Positions 25,137 to 32,918 of a stretch of DNA of 45,892 bases are shown piece after piece. The stretch covers positions 1-45,892 of the forward strand of contig NZ_FOKY01000006.1 of NCBI RefSeq assembly GCF_900112165.1, written 5' to 3'. Within the stretch, counting starts at the first letter, position 1, and each line of letters begins with the position of its first letter. The notes beneath the pieces are model-generated. The model was not told where the DNA came from. It searched no databases and worked only from the letters and a program-made list of their open reading frames with translations. Origin of the DNA: Brevinema andersonii (GTDB lineage Bacteria > Spirochaetota > Brevinematia > Brevinematales > Brevinemataceae). Both the position numbers and the translations under genes were made by a program.

Positions 25137-26108
25137 ATGGCAAAACGACAGTTTTCTATTTTTAGAAATATATCAATGGCATTAGAGGCAGGGTTTATCT
25201 TGCCTTTTGTCTATCTTTTGTCGTTGTTTCCGTTTGAGAAACTTTTTGGAATATCTAAAAGCATTGGTTTCTTTCTTTTCAAGATTTCTCCCCAAAAAAA
25301 GCAAGAAATTTTAGAAAATCTTAAAGTTATAAATCCCCAAAAACCTTGGTCTAATAAAGAATTAGATTGGATTGGATCTGTGCTTATGGGATATCCTTTA
25401 AGGATTTTTGTTGAAACAATAAAACTTGGGCGTATGGGGTTTCAAGATCGGATCAGCTATATGCGTATTGTGCATCCTCAAGTTTTTGCCTATGGATATA
25501 GGCTGCAGCAGGAAAAAATTCCTGTTATTTTTATTACTTTGCATGCTGGGAATTGGGAATTCTATGGACAGTTAATGAATGATTTAGGTTTTCGTATGGC
25601 TTCTGTGGTTGAAAGGCAGTTTAATCCTTTTCTTGATAAGCATTTTCAGTATCTCAGGAGAAAAATAGGAATTATTCCTGTTTATAATGAGATTTCTCAG
25701 TTGAAGCCGATTATACAATATTTGAAATCAGGAGATTCTGTCGCTTTAGTCGCTGATCAAAATCATTGGTTTGATCCTGTTTTTATTGATTTTTTTGGTC
25801 ATGAAGCTGCAGCTCCTAAAGGAATAGCTAATTTAATATTGCGTACTCAAGCACAATTGATGTATGGTGCCTCATTTTATTGCGGTCAGGGAAAGTATCT
25901 TTTTGAGTCTTTTGTACCGGGATGTTTTGAGTTGTCGGATAATAAGGAGCAAAATGTCATAGATATTATGACATTTGTCTATCGTTATTTTGAGAGTGTT
26001 ATTTTAAAAGATCTTTCTAATTGGTATAGTTTAGGTTTTAGCCGTTGGAATTTGACACGGGAGTCTCTTGCTGAATGGAAAAAAAACCCTGATTCCGATC
26101 CATGGTAA
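25137..26108 (+). CDS. LpxL/HtrB-type lipid A (lysophospholipid) acyltransferase
   Basis: This inner-membrane enzyme belongs to the family that adds secondary acyl chains to lipid A precursors. The 323 residues have an N-terminal membrane anchor (about 14-50). The catalytic H-x4-E is seen as H136-A-G-N-W-E141. The later segment GDSVALVADQNHWFDPVFIDFFGHEAAAPKG is typical of the family. It sits eight bases after the exported coiled-coil gene and ends the operon. It suggests lipid A-like glycolipid in the outer membrane; the acyl chain and acceptor cannot be read from sequence. Confidence 0.8.
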   Translation: MAKRQFSIFRNISMALEAGFILPFVYLLSLFPFEKLFGISKSIGFFLFKISPQKKQEILENLKVINPQKPWSNKELDWIGSVLMGYPLRIFVETIKLGRMGFQDRISYMRIVHPQVFAYGYRLQQEKIPVIFITLHAGNWEFYGQLMNDLGFRMASVVERQFNPFLDKHFQYLRRKIGIIPVYNEISQLKPIIQYLKSGDSVALVADQNHWFDPVFIDFFGHEAAAPKGIANLILRTQAQLMYGASFYCGQGKYLFESFVPGCFELSDNKEQNVIDIMTFVYRYFESVILKDLSNWYSLGFSRWNLTRESLAEWKKNPDSDPW

Positions 26109-26127
26109 CTTAGGGTTGTTTTTTTTC
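26085..26127 (+). terminator. Likely terminator of the TPR-acyltransferase run
   Basis: AACCCT (26085-26090) pairs with AGGGTT (26112-26117), followed by a long T-run. The stem begins inside the end of the acyltransferase gene and the loop is large, so strength is uncertain. Confidence 0.5.
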
Positions 26128-26161
26128 ATAGCAAAATAGTAATTTAAAATATCGTTGCGAA

Positions 26162-26190
26162 TTGGCAATTGGCATGAAATTTGCTAATAT
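26162..26190 (+). promoter_or_regulatory. Promoter of groES
   Basis: TTGGCA (26162-26167) and TAATAT (26185-26190) are 17 bases apart. No CIRCE element (TTAGCACTC inverted repeat) is present, so HrcA control is not indicated. Confidence 0.55.
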
Positions 26191-26229
26191 ACTGATAGAA
26201 AATAAAATTTTAAAAGAATGGAGGATATC

Positions 26230-26490
26230 ATGAAAATCAAACCACTCGGCAGTCGCATTTTGGTGCAAATAAAGGAAGGGGAAGAAAAAACTTCTGGTGG
26301 TCTCTATATTCCTGCAACAGCTCAAGAAAAAACTAATACTGGCATTGTGGTTGCGTTAGGAGATAAAGATGTTACAGTTAAAGAAGGACAAGAAGTTATT
26401 TTCGATAAGTATGCTGGAACTCAAATTAGATTAGATGACAAAGACCATTTATTACTTGATATGGATAATGTTTTAGCAGTTATAGAATAA
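26230..26490 (+). CDS. groES: Co-chaperonin GroES
   Basis: GroES caps the GroEL folding chamber in the cytoplasm. From the ATG at 26230, with a GGAGG site seven bases before it, the protein has 86 residues. It starts MKIKPLGSRILVQIKE and includes the mobile loop (EEKTSGGLYIP) and the family end (HLLLDMDNVLAVIE). An earlier in-frame ATG at 26218 overlaps the ribosome-binding site. groEL does not follow; the gene is closed by a strong terminator. Separate groES and groEL genes are known from other spirochaetes. Confidence 0.96.
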   Translation: MKIKPLGSRILVQIKEGEEKTSGGLYIPATAQEKTNTGIVVALGDKDVTVKEGQEVIFDKYAGTQIRLDDKDHLLLDMDNVLAVIE

Positions 26491-26518
26491 AAAATCCCCT
26501 CATATGAGGGGATTTTTT
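26491..26518. terminator. Bidirectional terminator between groES and ybeY
   Basis: A perfect 12-bp stem (AAAATCCCCTCA with TGAGGGGATTTT) with a TA loop has T-runs on both strands. It serves both convergent genes and overlaps the end of ybeY. Confidence 0.92.
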
Positions 26519-26990
26519 ATATGTGAACTTGGAAAATTTTATATTTTAACATGAAATGATCCATCAATTGGTCTTGAAGTTGAAACATAATTAATTCGTC
26601 TTCTGGACCTCGTTCATGATCGAATCCTAAGAGATGAAGCAAGCCATGTATACTTAATCGTGCTAATTCTTCTTCATAATCTATCCCAAATGCTTGGGCT
26701 TGTCGTTTTGCTGTTTCAGTTGAAATAACAATATCTCCTAACAATAAATTTTGTCCTGGAAATATGTCTCCTTCATGTTGGGCAAAAGATAACACATCTG
26801 TAGAAGCATTTTTGTTTCGGTATTGTTTATTAAGCTTTAATATATAGTCGTCATTGCAAAAAAAAATAGAACATTCATAGTACTGTTTATCAAATTGTAT
26901 AAGGATATTTTCTAAATACGTTTCTAATAGTGTCAGAAAATCTGAAGAAGGTTTGTTAAGACTTTGAGATTCAAATGCAATGTTAATCAT
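26517..26990 (-). CDS. ybeY: Endoribonuclease YbeY (rRNA maturation factor)
   Basis: YbeY is a zinc-dependent RNase involved in 16S rRNA 3' end maturation and ribosome quality control. The 157-residue protein shows the metal-binding motif H115-GLL-H119-LLGFD-H125, and the STDVLSF strand that is typical of the family. An AGAGG site precedes the ATG. It lies 12 bases downstream of the DUF4912 gene and probably shares its transcript. Confidence 0.95.
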   Translation of the reverse strand: MINIAFESQSLNKPSSDFLTLLETYLENILIQFDKQYYECSIFFCNDDYILKLNKQYRNKNASTDVLSFAQHEGDIFPGQNLLLGDIVISTETAKRQAQAFGIDYEEELARLSIHGLLHLLGFDHERGPEDELIMFQLQDQLMDHFMLKYKIFQVHI

Positions 26991-27002
26991 GATATCCTCT
27001 TT

Positions 27003-27545
27003 TTATTTGAAATGCAAACCTGATGAATTATATTTATCGAAATGATGTAAAATATCTTTCTGAGGGGGTATATTATATTTTGGTATTTTTCCTTTGACTT
27101 CTGCAAAAAATTCAATATCTCCATTTTGCTTTATTCTAAATAATTTTATATTATTTTTTGTATATTTTCTATCTAAAAACATAGAACGTGATGAAGGTGG
27201 AACTTTTTCCATGTAACCTTTATCCGTTTTTATAAGCCATGCTTGAGTATGCAAATTATATTCTAGACTGGCTTTCCATATCAAAAATACGCGAACATGA
27301 CTTTGAGGTAAAATAATAATTTCACGTTTCTCTCGAATCTGAATAGTTTTATTTGGCGTTATTATTGAATAACGTGTTTTTTTAGGTTTTTTTTGTCGGG
27401 CAGGCCTATAAAAATTATCGGAAATGGGCATAGAACTTAGCAATATCATAAGCTCTTTTTTCTTAAGCTTGCTTGATGCTTTAATTTGATGTTGCCTTGC
27501 TAGTTCTAACAGTTCTATTTTAGTTAATTGCTCAAGTAAATCCAT
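27003..27545 (-). CDS. RhoN/SAP-like plus DUF4912 protein
   Basis: From the ATG at 27545 this is a 180-residue protein. The first 40 residues (LTKIELLELARQHQIKASSKLKKKEL) resemble the N-terminal nucleic-acid-binding domain of Rho. The remainder includes the DUF4912 pattern around VRVFLIWKASLEYN and the SSRSMFLDRKY segment. A basic linker (RQKKPKKTR) joins the two. The earlier ATG at 27557 overlaps the GGAG site that serves the 27545 start. The combination suggests a nucleic-acid-associated protein; the function is unknown. Confidence 0.7.
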   Translation of the reverse strand: MDLLEQLTKIELLELARQHQIKASSKLKKKELMILLSSMPISDNFYRPARQKKPKKTRYSIITPNKTIQIREKREIIILPQSHVRVFLIWKASLEYNLHTQAWLIKTDKGYMEKVPPSSRSMFLDRKYTKNNIKLFRIKQNGDIEFFAEVKGKIPKYNIPPQKDILHHFDKYNSSGLHFK

Positions 27546-27582
27546 GATATACTCCATACTTAAATAAAATTTTCCTTATTTA

Positions 27583-27610
27583 ATATTAACATAAATGAAA
27601 GTTTAAGCAA
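27583..27610 (-). promoter_or_regulatory. Promoter of the DUF4912-ybeY pair
   Basis: On the minus strand, TTGCTT (27610-27605) and TAATAT (27588-27583) are 16 bases apart, in the 97-bp gap between carD and this pair. Confidence 0.5.
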
Positions 27611-27642
27611 GAAATTTTAAATAAATTTTAATATTTTCCACA

Positions 27643-28140
27643 TTATTCCAATGAAGGAGTATATTTAACCAGAATATTTTCAATTTCTTGACGGATATCT
27701 TCAGGATCCTTGCTGAGAACGACAGCTACTTCACCGGACAGCATATCAAGAGCGTCATTGAAAAGCTTTTTTTCGGTTGAGGACAATTCTTTCACCATGT
27801 GTCTACGGTGTAAATTTCGGATAACTTCAGCAATATCAATAATTTTTCCTGATTTGATCATTTCCGTGTGAAGTTTGTAACGTTGTTTCCAGTCGAATGT
27901 ATTGACGTTCCCTTCCGAAGCAAGAATTTCGAAACTTTGTTTGATCATTTTTTCCGTTGCTAGGGGACGAAGTCCTGTAGCATCCAGATTATTAGTAGGC
28001 AACATGACTTTCGTGTGCGTTAAAGGAAATTCAATAATCAAGTATTCACGTTTTTCGCCAAGAATTTCCTTCTCTTCTATGTCAATGATTTGACCTGCTC
28101 CATGAAACGGGTAAAATACGGACAAACCTTTTTCAAACAT
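27643..28140 (-). CDS. carD: CarD/CdnL-family transcription regulator
   Basis: CarD-like proteins bind RNA polymerase beta and stabilise the open complex, notably at rRNA promoters. The 165 residues have the N-terminal RNA polymerase-interacting domain (about 1-65), starting GLSVFYPFHGAGQI. A helical DNA-binding domain follows, with WKQRYKLHTEMIKSGKIIDIAEVIRNL. An AAAGAGG site precedes the ATG. It is transcribed divergently from the YdcF-like gene, with a 10-bp palindrome between them. Confidence 0.92.
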   Translation of the reverse strand: MFEKGLSVFYPFHGAGQIIDIEEKEILGEKREYLIIEFPLTHTKVMLPTNNLDATGLRPLATEKMIKQSFEILASEGNVNTFDWKQRYKLHTEMIKSGKIIDIAEVIRNLHRRHMVKELSSTEKKLFNDALDMLSGEVAVVLSKDPEDIRQEIENILVKYTPSLE

Positions 28141-28195
28141 CTTAACCTCTTTATTGTTATTATTACTTTATTTTTATATCGGCATTTTTTTCAAA

Positions 28196-28205
28196 GAGTC
28201 GACTC
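28196..28205. promoter_or_regulatory. 10-bp palindrome between divergent genes
   Basis: GAGTCGACTC is a perfect palindrome in the AT-rich gap between carD and the YdcF-like gene. It could be an operator, though a 10-bp palindrome on its own is weak evidence. Confidence 0.3.
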
Positions 28206-28231
28206 ATAAATTGATTTTTCTCAAGAATAAT

Positions 28232-28260
28232 TTGCATTTCTTAGCACATTGTCTTATGAT
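28232..28260 (+). promoter_or_regulatory. Promoter of the YdcF-like gene and opp genes
   Basis: TTGCAT (28232-28237) and TATGAT (28255-28260) are 17 bases apart. The start point near 28267 falls just before the GGAG site of the ATG at 28280 and rules out the longer reading frame starting at 28154. Confidence 0.7.
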
Positions 28261-28279
28261 ATATAATGGAGATTTTTAT

Positions 28280-28882
28280 ATGCGTCTTATGATGAAAGTT
28301 GTATTTTCTATTGCTTGCATTTTGTGTATACTTTTTGGCATTCTTATGGCATCACTACTATTTTATGCGCCTTCTGGACAAGATATTCCTTCAGATGCAG
28401 CGCTTATTACTATTTTAGGAGCTGGCTATCATAAAGATGGATATCCTGTGCCTGCTTTAGAGCAGCGCCTTCTGAAAGGCATTTCTTTATGGGAGCGCAT
28501 GCCTGCAAAATCTGAATCATTATTACTCATAAGCGGGCGTAGAGAAGAAGTATCTATTATGCATAGCTTTTTAGAAAACAAAGGTATACCTTCTCACCGC
28601 ATTATTTCGCATATATATGGAACAAATACCCGTGCCACGGTACTGCATGCTAAATCCTTATTAAAAGGAGATAAAAAGTATCCTGTGTTTATTTCCCAAG
28701 CATATCATCTGCCACGCATACAATTTTATACTTTTGTTTATGGTATGCCGAATGCTCGTTTTATAGCAGCAAACCGTATTCCTCTTCCTATGGCAGAAAT
28801 GATGCCTTTAGTTTTTAGAGAATCTGTTGCTATTTTTATATTTCCTTTTATTTATTTTTGGAATCAAGGCGAATCTTTATAA
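28280..28882 (+). CDS. YdcF/SanA-like DUF218 membrane protein
   Basis: From the ATG at 28280 (GGAG site eight bases before) this is a 200-residue protein with one N-terminal membrane helix (MMKVVFSIACILCILFGILMASLLF region). A DUF218 domain follows: ILGAGYHKDGYPVPALEQRL, LLISGRREE, GTNTRATVLHAK and FISQAYHLPRIQF. Family members such as SanA and ElyC affect envelope permeability and cell-wall or polysaccharide lipid carriers, but no reaction is established for this type. It precedes the opp genes by 21 bases and may share their transcript. Confidence 0.78.
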   Translation: MRLMMKVVFSIACILCILFGILMASLLFYAPSGQDIPSDAALITILGAGYHKDGYPVPALEQRLLKGISLWERMPAKSESLLLISGRREEVSIMHSFLENKGIPSHRIISHIYGTNTRATVLHAKSLLKGDKKYPVFISQAYHLPRIQFYTFVYGMPNARFIAANRIPLPMAEMMPLVFRESVAIFIFPFIYFWNQGESL

Positions 28883-28903
28883 TATAAAGAGTGGGGTTTT
28901 CTT

Positions 28904-29845
28904 ATGAAAAAATATATTTTTAAACGTATGTTAATGCTTATTCCAGTACTTTTAGGAATTTCATTTGTTGTATTTTCGATAATGTCCCTGACACCTGGCG
29001 ATCCAGCTCAACTTATTTTAGGTGAAAGTGCTTCTGAAGAAGCTATCCATGCAAAACGTCAGGAATTGGGATTAAATGATCCTTTTATTGTGCAGTATTT
29101 TCGTTATGTATCACGGATAGCAGTTGGTGATTTTGGGCGTTCATATTCAACCAATCTCCCAGTTTGGACAGAAATTTGGTCACGTTTTCCTAATACTCTG
29201 GTTTTAACTATTTCCAGTGTCTTTTTAGCGATATTTATTGGAATACCGATTGGTATTTTTACAGCAGTACGTCAATATTCCTTGTGGGATAGTGGGATTA
29301 TGCTTCTAACCCTTCTAGCAGTTTCTATGCCTGTTTTTTGGTTTGGTTTAATGTTAATTTTGTTGTTTTCGCTCCGTTGGGAACTTCTGCCTGCAGTAGG
29401 GCAACCCTCTTTTTCTTGGCACGGATTCAAATCAATCATTCTGCCAACTGTGAGTTTGGGCACCAGTACTGCTGCTGTCATTACGCGGATGACCCGTTCT
29501 TCTATGCTGGATGTAGTTCGGCAGGACTATATACGAACAGCTCGTGCTAAAGGAGTCAGCGAGAAAAACGTGATTTATAAACATGCATTCAGAAATGCTT
29601 TAATACCTGTGTTGACTGTTATAGGTATTCAGTTTGGCACTCTGCTAGGCGGTGCAATTCTCACTGAAAGCGTTTTTTCTTGGCCTGGAATCGGCCGCTT
29701 GTTGGTTGAAGCCATTCGGCAGAAAGATACCCCCCGCGTTATGGGTGTTGTGATCTTTTTAGCAGCAGCTTTTAGTGTTGTTAATTTAGTAGTAGATATT
29801 CTTTATGCTTATGCAGATCCCCGTATTAAATCTCGTTATAAATAA
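28904..29845 (+). CDS. Oligopeptide/dipeptide ABC transporter permease (OppB/DppB-type)
   Basis: This is one of the two membrane subunits of a peptide-type ABC importer. The 313 residues have six predicted helices. The start is typical (KRMLMLIPVLLGISFVVFSIMSLTPGDPA), and the ATPase-contact motif is seen as DYIRTARAKGVSEKNVIYKHAFRNALIPVLT. The end of the gene lies 11 bases before the second permease. The substrate could be di- or oligopeptides or nickel-type chelates; no binding protein is present to decide. Confidence 0.92.
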   Translation: MKKYIFKRMLMLIPVLLGISFVVFSIMSLTPGDPAQLILGESASEEAIHAKRQELGLNDPFIVQYFRYVSRIAVGDFGRSYSTNLPVWTEIWSRFPNTLVLTISSVFLAIFIGIPIGIFTAVRQYSLWDSGIMLLTLLAVSMPVFWFGLMLILLFSLRWELLPAVGQPSFSWHGFKSIILPTVSLGTSTAAVITRMTRSSMLDVVRQDYIRTARAKGVSEKNVIYKHAFRNALIPVLTVIGIQFGTLLGGAILTESVFSWPGIGRLLVEAIRQKDTPRVMGVVIFLAAAFSVVNLVVDILYAYADPRIKSRYK

Positions 29846-29856
29846 GGGAAATAATT

Positions 29857-30945
29857 ATGAAACAAAAAATAATCCAGCAATATTCCGAAAATATTCTTAA
29901 ATCTTTGTTTTCCCGATATAAAATTCCGCTTTTAACAACAGGCTTTATTCTTCTTATTGTTATTATTTATGATTTGGTTATGGGTTATGGACCGTCTATA
30001 CAAACCAACTCAGGATGGGCACGATCAGTACATTTTGCTGCAATTACTTGTAGGTTGATTCTTATTTTATCTTTTATATTTGTACTTTTCATTCGTATGT
30101 TTGGTTCACAGCTTCAAAGTATAGCTATACGTCTTCTGAAAAATAAACTTGCAGTTGCTGGATTTTTTATTTTAATGGCTTTAATGTTAATAACTGTTTA
30201 TGCAGACTATATTGCCGATTATAATACTGTTGTTATCAAACAAGATTTAAGTAATACTTTTGCTTCTCCTAGTTCTAAAGCAATTCTAGGGACAGATGAA
30301 TTTGGAAGAGATATTTTTGCTCGTATAGTTCATGGAACAAGAATTTCATTAGTGATAGGTTTTATTGCTGTCAGTCTTTCTATTGTAATAGGTGGATTTC
30401 TTGGAGCTTTAGCTGGATATTTTGGCGGCTGGATTGATAATATTATTATGAGGATTATGGATATATTTTTAGCGATTCCTTCTATTTTATTAGCTATTGC
30501 TATTGTTTCAGCCTTGGGCTCGAATCTTGTAAATCTTGTTATTGCTCTATCTATATCATCTATACCTGTATATGCCCGGATTGTTAGAGCATCAGTATTA
30601 TCGGTACGTGATCAAGAGTTTATTGAAGCAGCTCATACTATTGGTGCAGGAAATCTTTATATTATTTTGAAACATGTTGTTCCCAATGTGCTATCTCCGA
30701 TTATTGTACAAGGTACTTTAGGGATTGCTGCAGCTATCTTAAGTATTGCAGGATTGAGCTTTATTGGTTTGGGAGTGCAACCGCCGACACCGGAATGGGG
30801 ATCAATGCTTGCTGGTGGACGTAATTTTATTAGAAAAGCTCCTTGGGTCACTACCTATCCTGGGATAGCGATTATGTTGTCAATTTTATCTTTGAATTTA
30901 TTGGGAGATGGACTACGAGATGCTCTTGATCCTCGTTTGAAGTAG
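29857..30945 (+). CDS. Oligopeptide/dipeptide ABC transporter permease (OppC/DppC-type)
   Basis: This is the second membrane subunit, recognisable by LGTDEFGRDIFARIVHGTRISL and the ATPase-contact motif EFIEAAHTIGAGNLYIILKHVVPNVLSPI. At 362 residues it is about 60 longer than most OppC proteins. The extra N-terminal part contains two additional hydrophobic helices (about residues 22-44 and 64-88). An AAGGGAAA site precedes the ATG. Confidence 0.92.
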   Translation: MKQKIIQQYSENILKSLFSRYKIPLLTTGFILLIVIIYDLVMGYGPSIQTNSGWARSVHFAAITCRLILILSFIFVLFIRMFGSQLQSIAIRLLKNKLAVAGFFILMALMLITVYADYIADYNTVVIKQDLSNTFASPSSKAILGTDEFGRDIFARIVHGTRISLVIGFIAVSLSIVIGGFLGALAGYFGGWIDNIIMRIMDIFLAIPSILLAIAIVSALGSNLVNLVIALSISSIPVYARIVRASVLSVRDQEFIEAAHTIGAGNLYIILKHVVPNVLSPIIVQGTLGIAAAILSIAGLSFIGLGVQPPTPEWGSMLAGGRNFIRKAPWVTTYPGIAIMLSILSLNLLGDGLRDALDPRLK

Positions 30946-30954
30946 GGAGGGATA

Positions 30955-31956
30955 ATGAACGATATTATTTTGTCTATAAAAAACTTAGTAGTTGAATACA
31001 CTTCCGAAAATGGCATTGTCAGGGCAGTCAATGGACTGAATCTTGATTTGAGAGCTGGTGAAACTTTTGGATTAGTAGGCGAAACCGGTGCTGGCAAAAC
31101 AACAACAGCATTGAGTATTTTGAATTTAGTTAGTAGGCCTCAAGGAAGGATTGTATCAGGGACGATAGAATTTTTAGGTCAAAATCTCTTAACTTGCTCT
31201 GAATTAGAGCTTCGAGCAATTCGTGGTAGTGCTATTTCTATGATTTTTCAAGATCCTATGACATCTTTGAATCCTGTGATGACAGTAGGTGATCAAATTT
31301 TAGAATCGATCCGCATTCATCAGAATCTTTCTCAGGAAGCGGCCTTAGCAAGGACTGGGGAAATGTTGGAATTAGTAGGTATTTCAGCTCAACGTATGTA
31401 TGATTTTCCTCATCAATTTTCTGGAGGTATGAAACAGAGAGTAGTCATTGCGATGGCATTAGCATGCAATCCACAGTTGATTATCGCTGACGAACCTACT
31501 ACCGCATTAGATGTGACCATCCAAGCACAAGTTTTAGAGTTGATTCAAAATCTTCAGAAAAAACTGAATACCTCGATGATCCTTATTACTCACGATTTGG
31601 GTGTTGTGGCTCAAGTATGTGATAAAGTAGCTATTATGTATGCAGGAAAAATTATTGAAAGTGGTACTGCTAGTGATATTTTTTGTCATACCAAGCATCC
31701 TTATACTAAGGGATTATTTGATTCCATTCCGAATCTTACTAAAAATGTTAAGCGTTTGCATCCTATTTGGGGTCAGCCTCCGGATCCTACATGCCTTCCG
31801 ACAGGCTGTTCTTTCCATCCTCGATGCCCTTATGCTGATAAACTCTGTTCTATTCGAGTTCCTCTTGAAACGCATATTGATAGTCTGCATTTAGTTGAAT
31901 GTTTGATTTATGAAGGGTTGGTTAACGCTCATGTAAAAGGAGATCGTGATGAATAA
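30955..31956 (+). CDS. Peptide ABC transporter ATP-binding protein (OppD/DppD-type)
   Basis: This cytoplasmic ATPase powers the importer. The 333 residues show Walker A GETGAGKTTT, signature FSGGMKQRV, Walker B LIIADEPTTALD, and the oligopeptide-type C-terminal extension with CSFHPRCPYADKLC, a cysteine cluster seen in OppD proteins. The signature is fully canonical. A GGGAGG site precedes the ATG. It overlaps the next ATPase gene by eight bases. Confidence 0.94.
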   Translation: MNDIILSIKNLVVEYTSENGIVRAVNGLNLDLRAGETFGLVGETGAGKTTTALSILNLVSRPQGRIVSGTIEFLGQNLLTCSELELRAIRGSAISMIFQDPMTSLNPVMTVGDQILESIRIHQNLSQEAALARTGEMLELVGISAQRMYDFPHQFSGGMKQRVVIAMALACNPQLIIADEPTTALDVTIQAQVLELIQNLQKKLNTSMILITHDLGVVAQVCDKVAIMYAGKIIESGTASDIFCHTKHPYTKGLFDSIPNLTKNVKRLHPIWGQPPDPTCLPTGCSFHPRCPYADKLCSIRVPLETHIDSLHLVECLIYEGLVNAHVKGDRDE

Positions 31957-32917
31957 GCCACTTATTGAAGTAAAGAATTTACGAAAATATTTTCCGACTC
32001 CAAAAGGAATTTTACATGCAGTTGATGATATTTCGTTTTCCATCATGCAAGGTAAAACTTTAGGAGTGGTGGGAGAATCTGGATGTGGGAAATCGACAAC
32101 AGGCCGATTATTGTTGCGTCTTATTGAGCCTGATGCAGGAAATATTTTTTTTGAAGGCCAGGATATCTTATCTCTAACTTCCCAAAAAATGAGAAATGTA
32201 CGGCGGGATATCCAACTGATTTTTCAAGATCCGTATGCTTCCTTAAACCCTCGTATGAGTATTGGCGAAACAATCGCTGAACCTTTATTAGTTAATAAAA
32301 TTGTAAAGCATGGTCCTGAATTGCAAAAGCAAATTTGTAAAATAATGGATATTGTTGGTTTAGCAAGAAATTCTATTAATGCTTATCCTCATGAATTAGA
32401 TGGAGGGCGGCGTCAGCGTGTCGGTATTGGCAGAGCTTTAGTACTGCAACCGAAATTTATTGTTTGTGATGAACCTGTATCTTCGTTGGATGTATCTATT
32501 CAAGCTCAAATTCTTAATTTAATGCAGGATCTTCAGGAAGAATTTAAATTAACATATTTATTTATTACTCATGATTTGTCAATTGTAAAGCATTTTGCAG
32601 ATGATATTATGGTAATGTATCTGGGGAAAATTGTAGAACGAGCTCCATCTAATATGTTATTTGATAATCCTCAACATCCTTACACTCAAGCACTGCTTTC
32701 TGCGATTGCTGTACCGTCATTAGATCAGAAATATGATAGAATAAAATTAAAAGGGGAAATCTCATCTCCTATTGATCCACCGTTATATTGTCGTTTTGCA
32801 CCTCGATGTATGTTTGCAACAGATATATGTTTTCGATCTGAACCTGAATTATTATGTACGGAAAAATCTCATGAATGTGCTTGTTTTAACCACAAGAATT
32901 TGATTAAACAATATTAA
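31949..32917 (+). CDS. Peptide ABC transporter ATP-binding protein (OppF/DppF-type)
   Basis: This is the partner ATPase. From the ATG at 31949, with an AGGAG site, it has 322 residues, with Walker A GESGCGKSTT, Walker B FIVCDEPVSSLD and the C-terminal CRFAPRCMFATDIC extension. The signature motif reads ELDGGRRQRV instead of the usual (F/L)SGGQRQR(I/V): serine is replaced by aspartate and the glutamine by arginine. In a heterodimer with OppD this would leave one composite ATP site altered. A GTG directly before the ATG is an alternative start. Confidence 0.92.
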   Translation: MNKPLIEVKNLRKYFPTPKGILHAVDDISFSIMQGKTLGVVGESGCGKSTTGRLLLRLIEPDAGNIFFEGQDILSLTSQKMRNVRRDIQLIFQDPYASLNPRMSIGETIAEPLLVNKIVKHGPELQKQICKIMDIVGLARNSINAYPHELDGGRRQRVGIGRALVLQPKFIVCDEPVSSLDVSIQAQILNLMQDLQEEFKLTYLFITHDLSIVKHFADDIMVMYLGKIVERAPSNMLFDNPQHPYTQALLSAIAVPSLDQKYDRIKLKGEISSPIDPPLYCRFAPRCMFATDICFRSEPELLCTEKSHECACFNHKNLIKQY

Positions 32918-32918
32918 A

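Noticed and set aside
26109-26229. CIRCE heat-shock operator before groES
   Set aside because: No TTAGCACTC-N9-GAGTGCTAA or close variant is present.
28154-28279. A 42-codon N-terminal extension of the YdcF-like protein
   Set aside because: The promoter at 28232-28260 places the transcript start after it, and the inner ATG has a good GGAG site.
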